Shown: positions 17,101-27,280, counted from the first letter of the stretch. The stretch: DNA of 64,000 nt from Actinomycetota bacterium (GCA_026393475.1 JAPLAA010000007.1:32329-96328); one strand, 5' to 3'. Made by a program: numbers and translations. Notes: a model not told the origin generated them from the sequence alone.

Positions 17101-17501
17101 TCGAGTCGCGGCCGGCGTTCGGCACCACCATGGCGTTCGACGTCGAGACCGCGGGCACCGCGACGCTCACCTATCGGACGTCGCGGACCTTCCACCTGGT
17201 GCTGCTCGTCCAGGCGCTGCTGTGGTCCGCGTTCGTGCTCGCCGCCTCGAACGCCCGGGTGCGCCGCCCCCGACTCCGCAGCCGCGGACTGCCCACGGTC
17301 GTCGCCGAGCCGGTGTTCACGATGGACCCGATCATCGGTGCGCCGGTCGCGCCGATGCCGAGCGCCGACGTCGAGTTCGACGAGACCGACCTCGCCGAGG
17401 TGTTCGTGGCGCCGGTTGTTCCGTCGCCTGAGTTGCCGTCAACTGAGCTGCCGTCCCCGGGGCCGGTGGCCGGGGCCGTGGTCGAGGAGGAGCCGTCGTG
17501 A
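14172..17501 (+). CDS. Large GT2 glycosyltransferase with C-terminal multi-membrane region
   Basis: A 1109-residue two-part protein. The first ~270 residues are a GT-A fold family 2 glycosyltransferase: 'PPVVAVMVVHEP' first strand, 'GFFCFLHDDVALEPDAIRLL' with the DD metal motif near 100, and 'FHGEDVDLCWRAHHQG' with the catalytic ED near 200. Residues ~360-730 hold ten or more membrane segments, followed by an extracytoplasmic region and a last membrane segment near 1015-1035. The tail is Pro/Glu-rich. Proteins with this layout sit next to DUF5719 genes in actinobacteria, as here: its stop overlaps the next start (GTGA). It is probably a polymer-making or exporting glycosyltransferase. GTG 14172 is chosen from the TAGCCT box; TTG 14166 would add two residues. 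Confidence 0.85.
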   Translation: MEPASPLAPPVVAVMVVHEPQELSGGGWFDEVLAGLARQDYANLKTLVLITGEQGDIPARVAAAVPRAFVRAVDGIDGFGRTANEVLRLVDGANGFFCFLHDDVALEPDAIRLLVEEMYRSNAGIVGPKLVEWDDPTVLQHVGYGVDRFGEIDPLVEPGETDQEQHDAVRDVFALPSACLLVRADLFRSLGGFDPDISFHGEDVDLCWRAHHQGARVLVVPSARARHVEALEQRRPDLSHDVLRARHRMRTVATLTGIRRLPWLTLQMVLITLAQFVVGVASGQAGRAVAGVRALVGIVPRAPGVIARRRQVAPGRLVPDREVVGLQLRGSARLAAHLRSRDARPDAQRGTGRAWRERAGASAAIGWIGIVAFVVIGARELLTGGVPSFGQFLTFGDSPRALLDQYTSGWNPQGLGRTGASPTGLAIISFASIATLFRMGLLHTLAVVAPMLVGAVGMWRLSGAFSTTKARLATTIVYLALPLPGQLMSMGRWGALLTFAAMPWSIDAMRSYAGLGPGPRDEVGERTVGFGARRHVQLLAGGVLVAAIATAFEPSYPVMLLFVAALVAVATLFTGAPALAPARLAIAGAIAAVGAVALNLPWLLELAGDGGWTAIVGQAPAGDRGYSIFELATFDVGNARAVVLAVALYLPVLAAVLIGRGWRLGWAARAGFLVVGFGWMAALDDSGSFPIRLPEPGILLVPVAIGVAIAAGCVLASFELDVRGGSFGWRQPLSILAVAAIAVGMVPALFAVGTGRYDMPETTLVELLGQLPDQDEAGDYRVLWLGQQAVLPAAPLPYRPGIGWAVTEGQSVDIGDAFPARPGAGAGEVVQALDAIATGTTTRGGRLLAPLSVRYVIVPLVDGAVSTSDDPLPAPAGLLDALGDQLDLAEVYSPPNFLVYENRAWVPVRSVLTADGAASSLDAGAAALAQSDLAGATPIMPGADHLTPGTAPVPAGTLHLAVPVDRRWELTVDGAPVESRPAFGTTMAFDVETAGTATLTYRTSRTFHLVLLVQALLWSAFVLAASNARVRRPRLRSRGLPTVVAEPVFTMDPIIGAPVAPMPSADVEFDETDLAEVFVAPVVPSPELPSTELPSPGPVAGAVVEEEPS

Positions 17502-18934
17502 AGCCCCTGCGCTCCGTCGCCGGCCTCGTGGTCGCCGTCGCGCTCGCCGGCCTCGGCATCAGCGCACGCGACGAACCGGTCGTGATCGATCCCACGTTCG
17601 CATCGCTCGGCAATCCGACGATGCCGTTCGTGCCGAGCGGTTCGTTCATCACGTCGAGCTGGTTCTGTCCGGGTGTCCCCGCAGGGGAGAGCGGCCTGGG
17701 CGGGTCGCTGCAGGTGACCAACCCGAGCGATGCACCGATCGCCGGACGGATCACCGCCTACACCACCGACCCAGACGTGGCGCCGGTCGACGAGCCGATC
17801 ATCGTCGCGCCGCGGTCGACGTCCAGGGTCGACCTCGACGCGCTCCAGCCGACGGGCACCTTCGTGTCCGCCCTGGTCGAGATCGACGGGGGCGGTGGAT
17901 TCGTCGAGCAGACGGCCGAGCACCCGGCGGGCAACGCGGTATCGCCGTGTGCGAACGCGGCCTCGTCGAACTGGTGGTTCGCCGACGGCTTCACGGTCGA
18001 CGACAGCACCGAACGACTGGTCCTCACCAACCCGTACCCGGATGCCGCGATCGTCGACATCCGCTTCGTCACGGCCGACGGCATCCGCCGACCGTCGCGG
18101 CTGCAGGGCTATCCGGTGCCGGGACGATCGGTGCAGGTCGTCACCCTCGGCGAACTCGGCGCCCGCGACGAGCCGATCCTGGCGGCTCAGGTGAGCGCCT
18201 CGCGCGGACGAGTCGTGGTGGGCCGCGCCCAGCACTACGTCGGCGGCGGCCGCCTCGGCTTCACGATGACCCTCGGCGCACCGTCGCTCAACAGCCAGTA
18301 CTACTTCGCCGACGGCGAGACCGGCGAGGGCATCCAGGAGTCGTACGCGATCTACAACCCGACCGACGCCGAGGTCACCGTGTACGCCGTCTTCCTCGGA
18401 CTTCCGGCAACGCCCGACTTCACCAACGACACCGAGGTGGTGGTACCGAAGGGCGGTGTCGTCATCCTCGACACCGCCGACGTGCCCAACCTGCCCGCCG
18501 GCCGCCACGGTGCCGTCTTCTCGACCTTCGCCGCAGAATCGATCGTGGTCGAACGGGTGATCACCCGACCGGCCGGCGACAGCGTCGCGACCACGGTCGT
18601 GATGGGTTCGCCGCCGAACCTGGCCTCCACCCGGTGGTCGGCGGCCGTGGGCAGCGATCTCGCGATCGAGGACGCACTGGTCGTGCTCAACGTCGACAGC
18701 GTCGAGACGACGGTCACGGTGAGCGCCCTCGGTCCGGGTGGGCTCGTGCCCGTGCCGGGACTGGAGAACATCCCGCTCCCGGCGGCCGGGCTGATCACGG
18801 TGCCGTTCACCGACCCGTCGATGTTGGGCAAGGCGTTCGTCGTCGAGAGCGGCCAGCGGGTGTTCGTCGAACGGCTCCTGCCGCGGTCGGCCGAGCTCCG
18901 TGGCCGATCGGGGTCGTTCCCGCTCGCAGGCTAG
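17498..18934 (+). CDS. DUF5719-family secreted protein
   Basis: A 478-residue exported protein of the actinobacterial DUF5719 group. An uncleaved or cleaved N-terminal hydrophobic segment (SVAGLVVAVALAGLGIS) is followed by 'SSWFCPGVPAGE', the family's Trp-Phe-Cys motif. The body is a series of immunoglobulin-like beta repeats with recurring 'L.V.NP....A.V.....' strands, for example 'RLVLTNPYPDAAIVDI' and 'YAIYNPTDAEVTVYAVF'. A second Cys at about residue 149 could pair with that at 54. No enzyme motif is visible. It is coupled to the upstream GT2 giant by a 4-nt overlap, so it is likely a surface partner of that glycosyltransferase; the role is unknown. Confidence 0.82.
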   Translation: MKPLRSVAGLVVAVALAGLGISARDEPVVIDPTFASLGNPTMPFVPSGSFITSSWFCPGVPAGESGLGGSLQVTNPSDAPIAGRITAYTTDPDVAPVDEPIIVAPRSTSRVDLDALQPTGTFVSALVEIDGGGGFVEQTAEHPAGNAVSPCANAASSNWWFADGFTVDDSTERLVLTNPYPDAAIVDIRFVTADGIRRPSRLQGYPVPGRSVQVVTLGELGARDEPILAAQVSASRGRVVVGRAQHYVGGGRLGFTMTLGAPSLNSQYYFADGETGEGIQESYAIYNPTDAEVTVYAVFLGLPATPDFTNDTEVVVPKGGVVILDTADVPNLPAGRHGAVFSTFAAESIVVERVITRPAGDSVATTVVMGSPPNLASTRWSAAVGSDLAIEDALVVLNVDSVETTVTVSALGPGGLVPVPGLENIPLPAAGLITVPFTDPSMLGKAFVVESGQRVFVERLLPRSAELRGRSGSFPLAG

Positions 18935-18960
18935 GCCTGCCCCCTCCGGGCCTGGCAGGC
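18935..18960 (+). other. Intercistronic hairpin
   Basis: GCCTGCC (18935-18941) pairs with GGCAGGC (18954-18960). It starts directly after the TAG of the DUF5719 gene and ends 7 nt before the thioredoxin start. It has no T tract, so a processing or weak termination role is equally possible. Confidence 0.45.
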
Positions 18961-18967
18961 TGGTGGC

Positions 18968-19441
18968 GTGGACCGCCTGCTGCTCGCTCTCGCCATCGTG
19001 GTCGTTGCGGCCGTCGTCGCGCTGATCGCTCGTCGGCGACGGGTGCCCGACGCCCCGACCCAGACCACCCATCAGGTGCCCGATCAACTCGACCGTCGCG
19101 ACTTCGCGCCCCTGGTCGACGAGGTGAGCCGTGAGGCGGAGTGGCTGCTCGTGGTGTTCACGTCGGCGACCTGTCACACCTGCGCCGACATGGCGACCAA
19201 GGCGAAGGTCCTCGCCGGCCCACAGGTGGCCGTCGTCGAGGTGGAGTACGTCGCACACCGTGACCTGCATCAGCGCTACCGCATCGACGCGGTGCCCACC
19301 ACGGTGTTCGCCGACGCTCAGGGCGTCGTGCGTGCCTCGTTCCTGGGGCGCGTCAGCGCGACAGACCTGTGGGCCGAGGTGGCCGACGTGCGTGAGCCGG
19401 GCTCACGTCCCGAACGGCAGTGCGAGGGCCACGGCCACTGA
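18968..19441 (+). CDS. Membrane-anchored thioredoxin-like protein
   Basis: A 157-residue protein with an N-terminal membrane segment (LLLALAIVVVAAVVALIA, residues 4-21) and a thioredoxin-fold domain. The redox motif is 'TSATCHTCADM', a CxxC (CHTC) at about residues 74-77, with the cis-Pro region 'RIDAVPTTVFAD' near 110. The fold likely faces the outside and acts in disulfide exchange or reduction of surface proteins; neighbours such as the Cys-containing DUF5719 protein are possible substrates, which is inference. The C-terminal His-rich tail 'CEGHGH' is unusual. GTG at 18968 lies 6 nt after CAGGCT, a weak -10 box. The stop is 33 nt from the convergent ftsH stop. Confidence 0.85.
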   Translation: MDRLLLALAIVVVAAVVALIARRRRVPDAPTQTTHQVPDQLDRRDFAPLVDEVSREAEWLLVVFTSATCHTCADMATKAKVLAGPQVAVVEVEYVAHRDLHQRYRIDAVPTTVFADAQGVVRASFLGRVSATDLWAEVADVREPGSRPERQCEGHGH

Positions 19442-19473
19442 GGTGACCGAGCCCGGTGCCGCCCGGGGGTGTG

Positions 19474-21504
<2,031 letters not shown>

Positions 21505-21510
21505 GGACGT

Positions 21511-21516
21511 ATGTTA
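21511..21516 (-). promoter_or_regulatory. -10 box TAACAT for ftsH
   Basis: On the minus strand TAACAT is followed by 6 nt and the ftsH ATG at 21504. Confidence 0.5.
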
Positions 21517-21604
21517 CGGGCATCGGTGCGCCATGAAACGGTCGCACCCTCGGTCGTGGCCTGTTCGACCTTGTGGCATCCACCACTCATCCGGACACCA
21601 TCAG

Positions 21605-21610
21605 TACCGT
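21605..21610 (+). promoter_or_regulatory. -10 box TACCGT, leaderless start at 21618
   Basis: TACCGT is followed by 7 nt and the ATG that begins the conserved MSRQCSR sequence. Confidence 0.6.
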
Positions 21611-21617
21611 GTTCTCG

Positions 21618-21872
21618 ATGTCCCGACAGTGCTCACGCACCGGTTGTGCCGCGCCGGCCGACGCCACGTTGACCTATCAGTACGGTCGTTCCCTCGTGTG
21701 GCTCGACGAGCTCGCACCCGAACGGGACCCGCACAGCTACGACCTGTGCCACCGACACGCCGAACGGCTGTCGGTGCCGAACGGTTGGCGGCTCGAGGAT
21801 CGGCGTGACGCTCGGCGGCTCGTCGGCTCCGGTGCCGGCTCGTCGGCCGGGGCACATCGCCTCGCCGGCTGA
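21618..21872 (+). CDS. DUF3499 family protein
   Basis: An 84-residue small protein of the actinobacterial DUF3499 family. It begins 'MSRQCSRTGCAAPADATLTY', with a CxxxxC pair, and continues with 'YDLCHRHAERLSVPNGW', which adds a Cys and two His residues, so a single bound zinc is likely. The family sits close to phosphomannomutase in many actinobacteria (Rv3258c next to Rv3257c), as here, but its function is not established. ATG 21618 is the family start and has a TACCGT box 7 nt upstream; the frame extends 15 codons further up without family support. The C-terminal ~25 residues are low-complexity. Confidence 0.9.
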   Translation: MSRQCSRTGCAAPADATLTYQYGRSLVWLDELAPERDPHSYDLCHRHAERLSVPNGWRLEDRRDARRLVGSGAGSSAGAHRLAG

Positions 21873-21897
21873 CCGGCACCTCACGCTCCTGGCTCGG

Positions 21898-21903
21898 TAC
21901 CCT
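21898..21903 (+). promoter_or_regulatory. -10 box TACCCT, leaderless start at 21912
   Basis: TACCCT is followed by 8 nt and the ATG of the CPBP protease gene. Confidence 0.55.
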
Positions 21904-21911
21904 GTGGGACC

Positions 21912-22655
21912 ATGTCGCCGTCGCCGGGCACTCCCGTCCCTCCCGTGCGCCTCGGCGAGGGGCAGAGCCGCATCACCGTCGGCGTCGCCGCCGCGACGTG
22001 GGCGGCCTGCTGGTTCGCCGGCAACCTGGTCGGGAGCGCGGTGCTGGCGGCGAGCGGGCATGACGCCGGGGCAGCCGAGACCCCCATCTGGCTGACGATC
22101 CTCGGTGCCCTCGGCCTGTGGATCCCCACGCTGATCGGCCTGCAGTACACGAGCCGGCGGTACGGCCTGCGCAGCCCGGTTCGCGACTACGGCCTGTCGT
22201 TCCGACCGATCGACCTCGTCGGCATCCCGATCGGCGTGCTCACCCAGCTCGTGCTCGTCCGTCTCCTGTACTGGCCGCTCGAGGAGATCTGGCCGGAGAC
22301 GTTCTCGAGCCCGAAGGTCGAGGAGTCCGCCCGCACGCTGTACGAGAGCGCCGACGGCATCTGGTTGGTGGGTCTCGTCCTGCTGGTCGTGGTGGGGGCA
22401 CCGTTCGTCGAGGAGGTGCTGTACCGCGGTCTGTTGCAGGGGGCGTTCCGACGGCGAGTGAACGACGGCGTGGCGCTGATGGTGGTGGCGCTGTGGTTCG
22501 CGCTCATCCACTTCCGCCCCGTCGAGTACCCGGGGCTGTTCGTCGTCGGTCTGGTGCTCGGCACGTGTGCGCTCGTCACCGATCGGATCGGGATGAGCAT
22601 CGTCGCCCACTGCGCGTTCAACGCCACCGGCCTCATCTGGGTCGCGACCCGGTGA
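21912..22655 (+). CDS. CPBP-family intramembrane glutamic protease
   Basis: A 247-residue membrane protein with about seven hydrophobic segments. It carries the CPBP (Rce1/Abi) motifs: 'FVEEVLYRGLLQG' (EExxxR) at about 161-173, 'WFALIHFRPVEY' (FxxxH) near 200 and 'SIVAHCAFNATGLIW' (HxxxN) at the end. Members cleave membrane-embedded or prenylated substrates or act in bacteriocin immunity; the substrate here is not evident. The gene is between DUF3499 and the 953-residue membrane protein, on the same strand with 37-39 nt gaps. It has its own TACCCT box, so it need not be part of an operon. Confidence 0.88.
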   Translation: MSPSPGTPVPPVRLGEGQSRITVGVAAATWAACWFAGNLVGSAVLAASGHDAGAAETPIWLTILGALGLWIPTLIGLQYTSRRYGLRSPVRDYGLSFRPIDLVGIPIGVLTQLVLVRLLYWPLEEIWPETFSSPKVEESARTLYESADGIWLVGLVLLVVVGAPFVEEVLYRGLLQGAFRRRVNDGVALMVVALWFALIHFRPVEYPGLFVVGLVLGTCALVTDRIGMSIVAHCAFNATGLIWVATR

Positions 22656-22692
22656 CGCCCCGGCGCACGCGGCCCCTGCGAGACTGTGGGCG

Positions 22693-25554
22693 ATGGTGGA
22701 CGAACTGACTCCGCGCGCCCCCGACGAGGGACCGGACCCTTCCGAGCCCGGTTCGGCGGTGCTGCTCGACCAGCGCATCGAGGCGAACGAACGGGACCCC
22801 GGCGAATGGGCCGCTGCGCCGCCCGCGCCGCCGTCGCTGCCGTTGCGCATGTGGCGTCGCACGGTGCGCCGACCGCAGGCGTGGATCGATCGGCCGTGGC
22901 CGACCGAGCGCATCGTGCGTTTCGTGATCACCCTGTTCCTGTTGGGCGGATCGACGCTCGCGGCGCTGCAGGTCGTGCATCCCGACCTCGTGTTCCGCAA
23001 CAACACGCCCACCGGCGGCGACATGGGCGCCCACGTGATGGGCCCGGCGTTCCTTCGCGATCACCTGCTGCCCAACCTGCAACTGAGCGGCTGGAGCAAC
23101 TACTGGTACGCCGGTCTCCCGATGTACCGCTTCTACATGGTCATCCCGGCGATCGCGATCGTGCTGCTGAACGTGGTGCTGCCGTACGGCATCGCGTTCA
23201 AGGTCGTCGCCGTCTCCGGCATCGTCACCCTGCCGCTGTGCTGTTGGGCCTTCGGCCGTCTCGCCCGGTTCCGCTACCCGCTGCCCGAACTGTTCGCGCT
23301 CGGCGGCCTGCTGTTCCTGTTCGACGAGAGCTTCTCGATCTACGGCGGCAACGTGAAGAGCACGATGGCGGGCGAGTTCTCGTTCTCCATCGCGCTGTCG
23401 CTCGGCATGCTCGGCCTCGGCCTGCTCGCCAACGGGCTCGAGACCGGCAAGCATCGCTCGAAGGCGGCGATCGTGCTCGCCCTGGCCTGTCTCTCGCACG
23501 GCATCGTGCTGATCTTCGTCGCGCTCGGCGCGCTCTTGCTCTGGTTCGTGTGGATGGACCGCAAGCGGTTCGTCTACGGGTTCACGACCGGGCTCACGGC
23601 GTTCCTGCTCGCCGCGTTCTGGGTGGTGCCGTTCCTGTTCAACCACGCGTTCATGACGGACATGAAGTACGGCTTCCGGCCGTCGGGCGCCAGCGACTCG
23701 TTCTGGGACATGTTCTTCCCGCTCACCACGTTCTTCGACGTGTTCATCACGACCTTCGCGGTGATCGGTTTCGTCGCGTGTGTCGCCCGTCGGCACCTGA
23801 ACGGCTCGTGGATGGGGATCACCGCGCTCGCGTTGGTGGCCGGGGTCTACGTCACCCGCGACAGCCTGCCGATCATCGGTCTCCTGTGGAACCCGCGGCT
23901 GCTGCCGTTCGTGTACATCTTGCGGTACCTGCTGATGATGGTGGGCATCGTCGAGTTGGCGGCGGCGATCGCCCGCGGCGCGAAGGGTGTGCGCGAGCTG
24001 CCCGAGGGCACGTGGACCAAGGTCGGCACGTCCGTGGCCGTCGTGGTCGGTGTCGGGGTGCTCTGCATCCAGCTGATGTTCTTCCGCGTGATGCCTGGTG
24101 CGAAGTTCACGACCCACAACGGTGAGTCCGTCTACTCGTGGGGCCCCATCTCGCTCACCGCCACGTCGACCGACGCCTTGAGCGACGCGTGGTCGCGCTA
24201 CAACTTCACCGGCTACGAGGACAAGCCGGCCTATGGCGAGTACAAGGGTCTCGTCGACACGATGGCCGGGCTCGGCGCAGATCCCGCGAACGGGTGCGGC
24301 CGGGCGCTGTGGGAGAACAACAGCGACAACGGCAAGTACGGCACCACGATGGCCCTGATGCTGCTGCCGCACTGGACCGACGGCTGCATCGCGAGCATGG
24401 AGGGCCTGTTCTTCGAGGCGTCGGGCACCACGCCGTACCACTTCGTCACCGCCGCGGCGATGAGCGAGAGCAGCTCCAACCCGGTGCGTCAGCTCCGCTA
24501 CGACAACAACAACGGTGCGCTCGGCGTCCCGTACCTGCAGGCGCTCGGCGTGAGATACGTGATGGTGTTCACCGAGGCGGCCAAGAAGCAGGCCGACCTC
24601 CAGCCCGAGCTCACCCTCGTGCGCCAGAGCGGGCCGTGGAACGTCTATGCGGTGGCCGACAGCGACCTGGTCGTGCCGCTCGAGGTGCAGCCGGTGGTGG
24701 TCGCGGAGCGCGACGGCGACCCGCGCGAGCGCAACCTCGAACTCGGCATGAGCTGGTTCCAGCACCAGGACGAGTGGGCGGCGCTGCCCGCGGACGACGG
24801 TCCCGACGCGTGGCAGCGCATCGAGGTCGCGCCCGACCTGGCGCGACGTCAGGACGACCGGGTCGACATCGTCCTGCCCACCACCGAGATCGCTCCCGTC
24901 GCGCTCCCGGCGGTCACCGTCAGCGACGTCCAGCTGGGCGATCAGGATCTGCGTTTCTCGGTCGATCAGATCGGGGTGCCCGTCCTGGTGCGCGTGAGCT
25001 ACTTCCCGAACTGGGAGGTGTCGGGTGCCGAGGGGCCCTACCGCGTGGCGCCCAACATGATGGTGGTGATCCCCACGGCGAACGAGGTGCATCTCACCTA
25101 CGGGCGGTCGTCGCTCGATGTCTTCGCGTACGTGTTGACCGGTCTCGGCATCCTGCTGCTGTTCGTCTGGCGTCGGATCGGTGACGTGGCCTACCCGTCG
25201 CCCCGGCCGCGTTCGGGGCTCGCAGGGTGGCTCTCCGAGCGGGACCAGTTCGACGACGGGCTCGACGACCGCTTCGGCGGGTTCCCGGACGGGCCGGGCG
25301 ATCCGGTCATCAGCGGTGGCGTCGGTGGCGCCGGTGGCGCTGGAGTCGCCGCGGGGGAGCAGTTGTCCGACTGGGAGCGGGCCGCAGCCGACCCGACCGC
25401 GCCGATGGCCGCGTCCGATCTCGATCTCGAGCTCGACCGGGCCCTCGACCCGCCGTTCGACCCGCCGCTCGATGCGCCGCTCGACGGCGAGTTGCCGTCG
25501 GCGCCCGCCTGGGCGCCCGGGGACGACCCCGGCGACCGCCCGGATAGGTTGTGA
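22693..25554 (+). CDS. Large GT-C-like membrane protein (PTPS-related/YfhO-like)
   Basis: A 953-residue polytopic membrane protein. After a ~75-residue cytoplasmic start it has about ten membrane segments to residue ~465. The first outer loop has 'GGDMGAHVMGPAFLRD' and 'WYAGLPMYRFYMV', the pattern of the '6-pyruvoyl-tetrahydropterin-synthase-related' membrane family, which resembles GT-C glycosyltransferases such as YfhO. A large outer domain (about 470-800) and a last membrane segment near 815-835 follow. The C-terminus is low-complexity with repeated 'LD.PFDPPLDAPLD'. It is probably involved in glycan transfer to a surface acceptor, consistent with phosphomannomutase overlapping or adjoining its 3' end, but no substrate can be named. 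Confidence 0.8.
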   Translation: MVDELTPRAPDEGPDPSEPGSAVLLDQRIEANERDPGEWAAAPPAPPSLPLRMWRRTVRRPQAWIDRPWPTERIVRFVITLFLLGGSTLAALQVVHPDLVFRNNTPTGGDMGAHVMGPAFLRDHLLPNLQLSGWSNYWYAGLPMYRFYMVIPAIAIVLLNVVLPYGIAFKVVAVSGIVTLPLCCWAFGRLARFRYPLPELFALGGLLFLFDESFSIYGGNVKSTMAGEFSFSIALSLGMLGLGLLANGLETGKHRSKAAIVLALACLSHGIVLIFVALGALLLWFVWMDRKRFVYGFTTGLTAFLLAAFWVVPFLFNHAFMTDMKYGFRPSGASDSFWDMFFPLTTFFDVFITTFAVIGFVACVARRHLNGSWMGITALALVAGVYVTRDSLPIIGLLWNPRLLPFVYILRYLLMMVGIVELAAAIARGAKGVRELPEGTWTKVGTSVAVVVGVGVLCIQLMFFRVMPGAKFTTHNGESVYSWGPISLTATSTDALSDAWSRYNFTGYEDKPAYGEYKGLVDTMAGLGADPANGCGRALWENNSDNGKYGTTMALMLLPHWTDGCIASMEGLFFEASGTTPYHFVTAAAMSESSSNPVRQLRYDNNNGALGVPYLQALGVRYVMVFTEAAKKQADLQPELTLVRQSGPWNVYAVADSDLVVPLEVQPVVVAERDGDPRERNLELGMSWFQHQDEWAALPADDGPDAWQRIEVAPDLARRQDDRVDIVLPTTEIAPVALPAVTVSDVQLGDQDLRFSVDQIGVPVLVRVSYFPNWEVSGAEGPYRVAPNMMVVIPTANEVHLTYGRSSLDVFAYVLTGLGILLLFVWRRIGDVAYPSPRPRSGLAGWLSERDQFDDGLDDRFGGFPDGPGDPVISGGVGGAGGAGVAAGEQLSDWERAAADPTAPMAASDLDLELDRALDPPFDPPLDAPLDGELPSAPAWAPGDDPGDRPDRL
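25545..25550 (+). promoter_or_regulatory. -10 box TAGGTT, leaderless start of phosphomannomutase
   Basis: TAGGTT lies inside the last codons of the upstream gene, followed by 9 nt and ATG at 25560. The GTG at 25551 directly abuts the box and would fall upstream of the expected transcript start. Confidence 0.55.
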
Positions 25555-25559
25555 CACGC

Positions 25560-26963
25560 ATGTCCCTCCCGCCCCAGCACCCTTCCCAGCACCAGTCCAC
25601 TCCCGACGCGCCGTTCGATCTCTCGACCATCGTGAAGGCGTACGACGTGCGCGGCACGGTGCCCGACCAGATGAACGGGGCCGTCGCCCATGCGCTCGGC
25701 GTCGCGTTCGCCCGCTTCGCCGGTGCTCGCACGATCCTCGTCGGTCGTGACATGCGTCCGTCGGGCGAGGAACTGGTCGACGAGTTCTCCCGGGGCGTGA
25801 TGGAGCAGGGTGTCGACGTGATCGACCTCGGCCTCGCGTCGACCGATCTCGTCTACTACGCCGCCGGCACGCTCGACGCGCCCGGAGCGATCTTCACCGC
25901 GTCGCACAACCCGGCGCAGTACAACGGCGTGAAGTTCTGCCTCGCCGGTGCACGTCCGGTCGGTGTCGACACCGGGTTGGTGCAGGTGCGCGACGTGGCC
26001 CAGCAGGTGCTCGCGGGCGCCGGTCCCGCGCACGCGGCATCGGCGGGCTCGCGGGCGACCCGCAACCTCCTGTCCGCATTCGCCGATCACGTGGTGTCGT
26101 TCATCGACACCACGGCGCTGCGCCCGATGCGCGTCGTCGCCGACACGGCCAACGGGATGGGCGGTCTCGTGGTGCCCGCCGTGTTCGAGCGGATCCCGCA
26201 GATCACCCTCGAGGTGATGTACGGCGAGCTCGACGGCACCTTCCCGAACCATCCTGCCGACCCGCTCCAACCCGAGAACCAGCGCGATCTGCAGGCCCGC
26301 GTGGTGTCGGGCGGATTCGACGTCGGCCTGGCGTTCGACGGCGACGCCGACCGGGTGTTCGTGGTCGACGAGACCGGTCGCGGCCTCAGCGGTTCCACGA
26401 CCACGGCGATGCTGGCCGCCACGATCCTGCGTTCGCACCCGGGTGCGACGATCCTGCACAACCTCATCTGCTCGCGTGCGGTGCCCGAGGTGATCCGCGA
26501 AGCGGGTGGCGTGCCGGTGCGCACCAAGGTGGGCCACTCGTTCATCAAGCAGGTCATGGCCGACACCGGCGCGGTGTTCGGTGGCGAGCACTCGGCGCAC
26601 TACTACTTCCTCGACAACTTCCGTGCCGACAGCGGCTTGATCGCGAGCATGTTCGTGCTCGACGAGATCAGCCGTTCGCAGAGCCCGCTGTCGATCGTGC
26701 GCAAGCCGTACGAGCGCTACTCCTCGAGCGGCGAGATCAACACCCACGTCGACGATCCGCTCGCCGTGATCGAGAAGGTCGCGGCTGCGTTCTCCGACGG
26801 CACGCAGGACCGCCTCGACGGGCTGACGGTCGACTGCGGCCGCTGGTGGTTCAACCTCCGGCCGTCGAACACCGAACCGCTGCTGCGGCTCAACCTCGAG
26901 GCGCCCGATCGCAACGAGTGCGACCAGCACGTCGTCGACGTGCTCGCGCTCATCACCGGCTGA
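25560..26963 (+). CDS. manB: Phosphomannomutase/phosphoglucomutase
   Basis: A 467-residue alpha-D-phosphohexomutase that interconverts mannose 6-phosphate and mannose 1-phosphate, feeding GDP-mannose synthesis. It has the phosphoserine loop 'FTASHNPAQYNGVKFC' at about 108-123, the metal loop 'GLAFDGDADRVFVVDE' at about 255-270, the sugar loop 'GGEHSAHYYF' near 340 and the phosphate loop 'RPSNTEPLLRLNLEA' near 435. It corresponds to Rv3257c. GTG 25551 overlaps the upstream stop and would add three residues, but the TAGGTT box favours ATG 25560. It also may act on glucose phosphates. The upstream DUF3499 gene keeps the actinobacterial neighbourhood. Confidence 0.95.
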   Translation: MSLPPQHPSQHQSTPDAPFDLSTIVKAYDVRGTVPDQMNGAVAHALGVAFARFAGARTILVGRDMRPSGEELVDEFSRGVMEQGVDVIDLGLASTDLVYYAAGTLDAPGAIFTASHNPAQYNGVKFCLAGARPVGVDTGLVQVRDVAQQVLAGAGPAHAASAGSRATRNLLSAFADHVVSFIDTTALRPMRVVADTANGMGGLVVPAVFERIPQITLEVMYGELDGTFPNHPADPLQPENQRDLQARVVSGGFDVGLAFDGDADRVFVVDETGRGLSGSTTTAMLAATILRSHPGATILHNLICSRAVPEVIREAGGVPVRTKVGHSFIKQVMADTGAVFGGEHSAHYYFLDNFRADSGLIASMFVLDEISRSQSPLSIVRKPYERYSSSGEINTHVDDPLAVIEKVAAAFSDGTQDRLDGLTVDCGRWWFNLRPSNTEPLLRLNLEAPDRNECDQHVVDVLALITG

Positions 26964-26965
26964 CC

Positions 26966-27013
26966 CCGATCCAGTCCGATCCCGTCCGATCCCGTCCGAT
27001 CCCGTCCCGTCCC
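26966..27013 (+). repeat. 10-bp tandem repeats after phosphomannomutase
   Basis: Units of CCCGTCCGAT (26981-26990, 26991-27000) are flanked by near copies on both sides (CCAGTCCGAT, CCCGTCCCGT). The array begins directly after the stop codon and ends 27 nt before the next ATG. Confidence 0.85.
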
Positions 27014-27040
27014 AGATCCGTACCGAATCCGAGGAACCAC

Positions 27041-27280
27041 ATGTCGCTCGACACCCGCCTGCTCGCCGTCCTGGCCTGTCCCGAGGACAAGGGACCGCTG
27101 TACTACCTCGGTGACGCCGAGGGGGAGGGGCTCTACAACGCCCGCCTGCACCGCCGCTATCTCGTGCGCGACGGCATCCCGGTGATGCTCGTCGACGAGG
27201 CCGTCGCCGTCGGTGACGCCGAGCACGACGAGATCATGGCCCGGATCGCCCGCGACCAGCTCGCGCCGACGTTCGAGTAG
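27041..27280 (+). CDS. Trm112/UPF0434-like small protein
   Basis: A 79-residue protein of the Trm112-like (UPF0434/YcaR) family. The opening 'LDTRLLAVLACPEDKGPLYYL' matches 'LaCP.ckgpL.y' except that the second Cys is replaced, so a zinc knuckle is unlikely. 'RRYLVRDGIPVMLVDEA' is the second conserved block. Trm112-type proteins activate methyltransferases in other organisms, but the role of the bacterial family is poorly defined. The start is clear: GAGGA lies 5 nt before ATG 27041, one of few good ribosome sites in the window. Its TAG stop is also the start of the next promoter's TAGAAT. Confidence 0.88.
   Translation: MSLDTRLLAVLACPEDKGPLYYLGDAEGEGLYNARLHRRYLVRDGIPVMLVDEAVAVGDAEHDEIMARIARDQLAPTFE

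Noticed and set aside
13791..17195. 1134-codon open frame on the minus strand
   Set aside because: It is antisense to the GT2 giant and the translation is an unstructured Arg/Gly/His/Asp-rich mix without motifs, as expected from high-GC third positions.
17171..19270. 699-codon open frame on the minus strand
   Set aside because: Antisense to the GT2 and DUF5719 genes, without domain content.
22633..25557. 974-codon open frame on the minus strand
   Set aside because: It mirrors the large membrane-protein gene, is low-complexity and has no recognisable domain.
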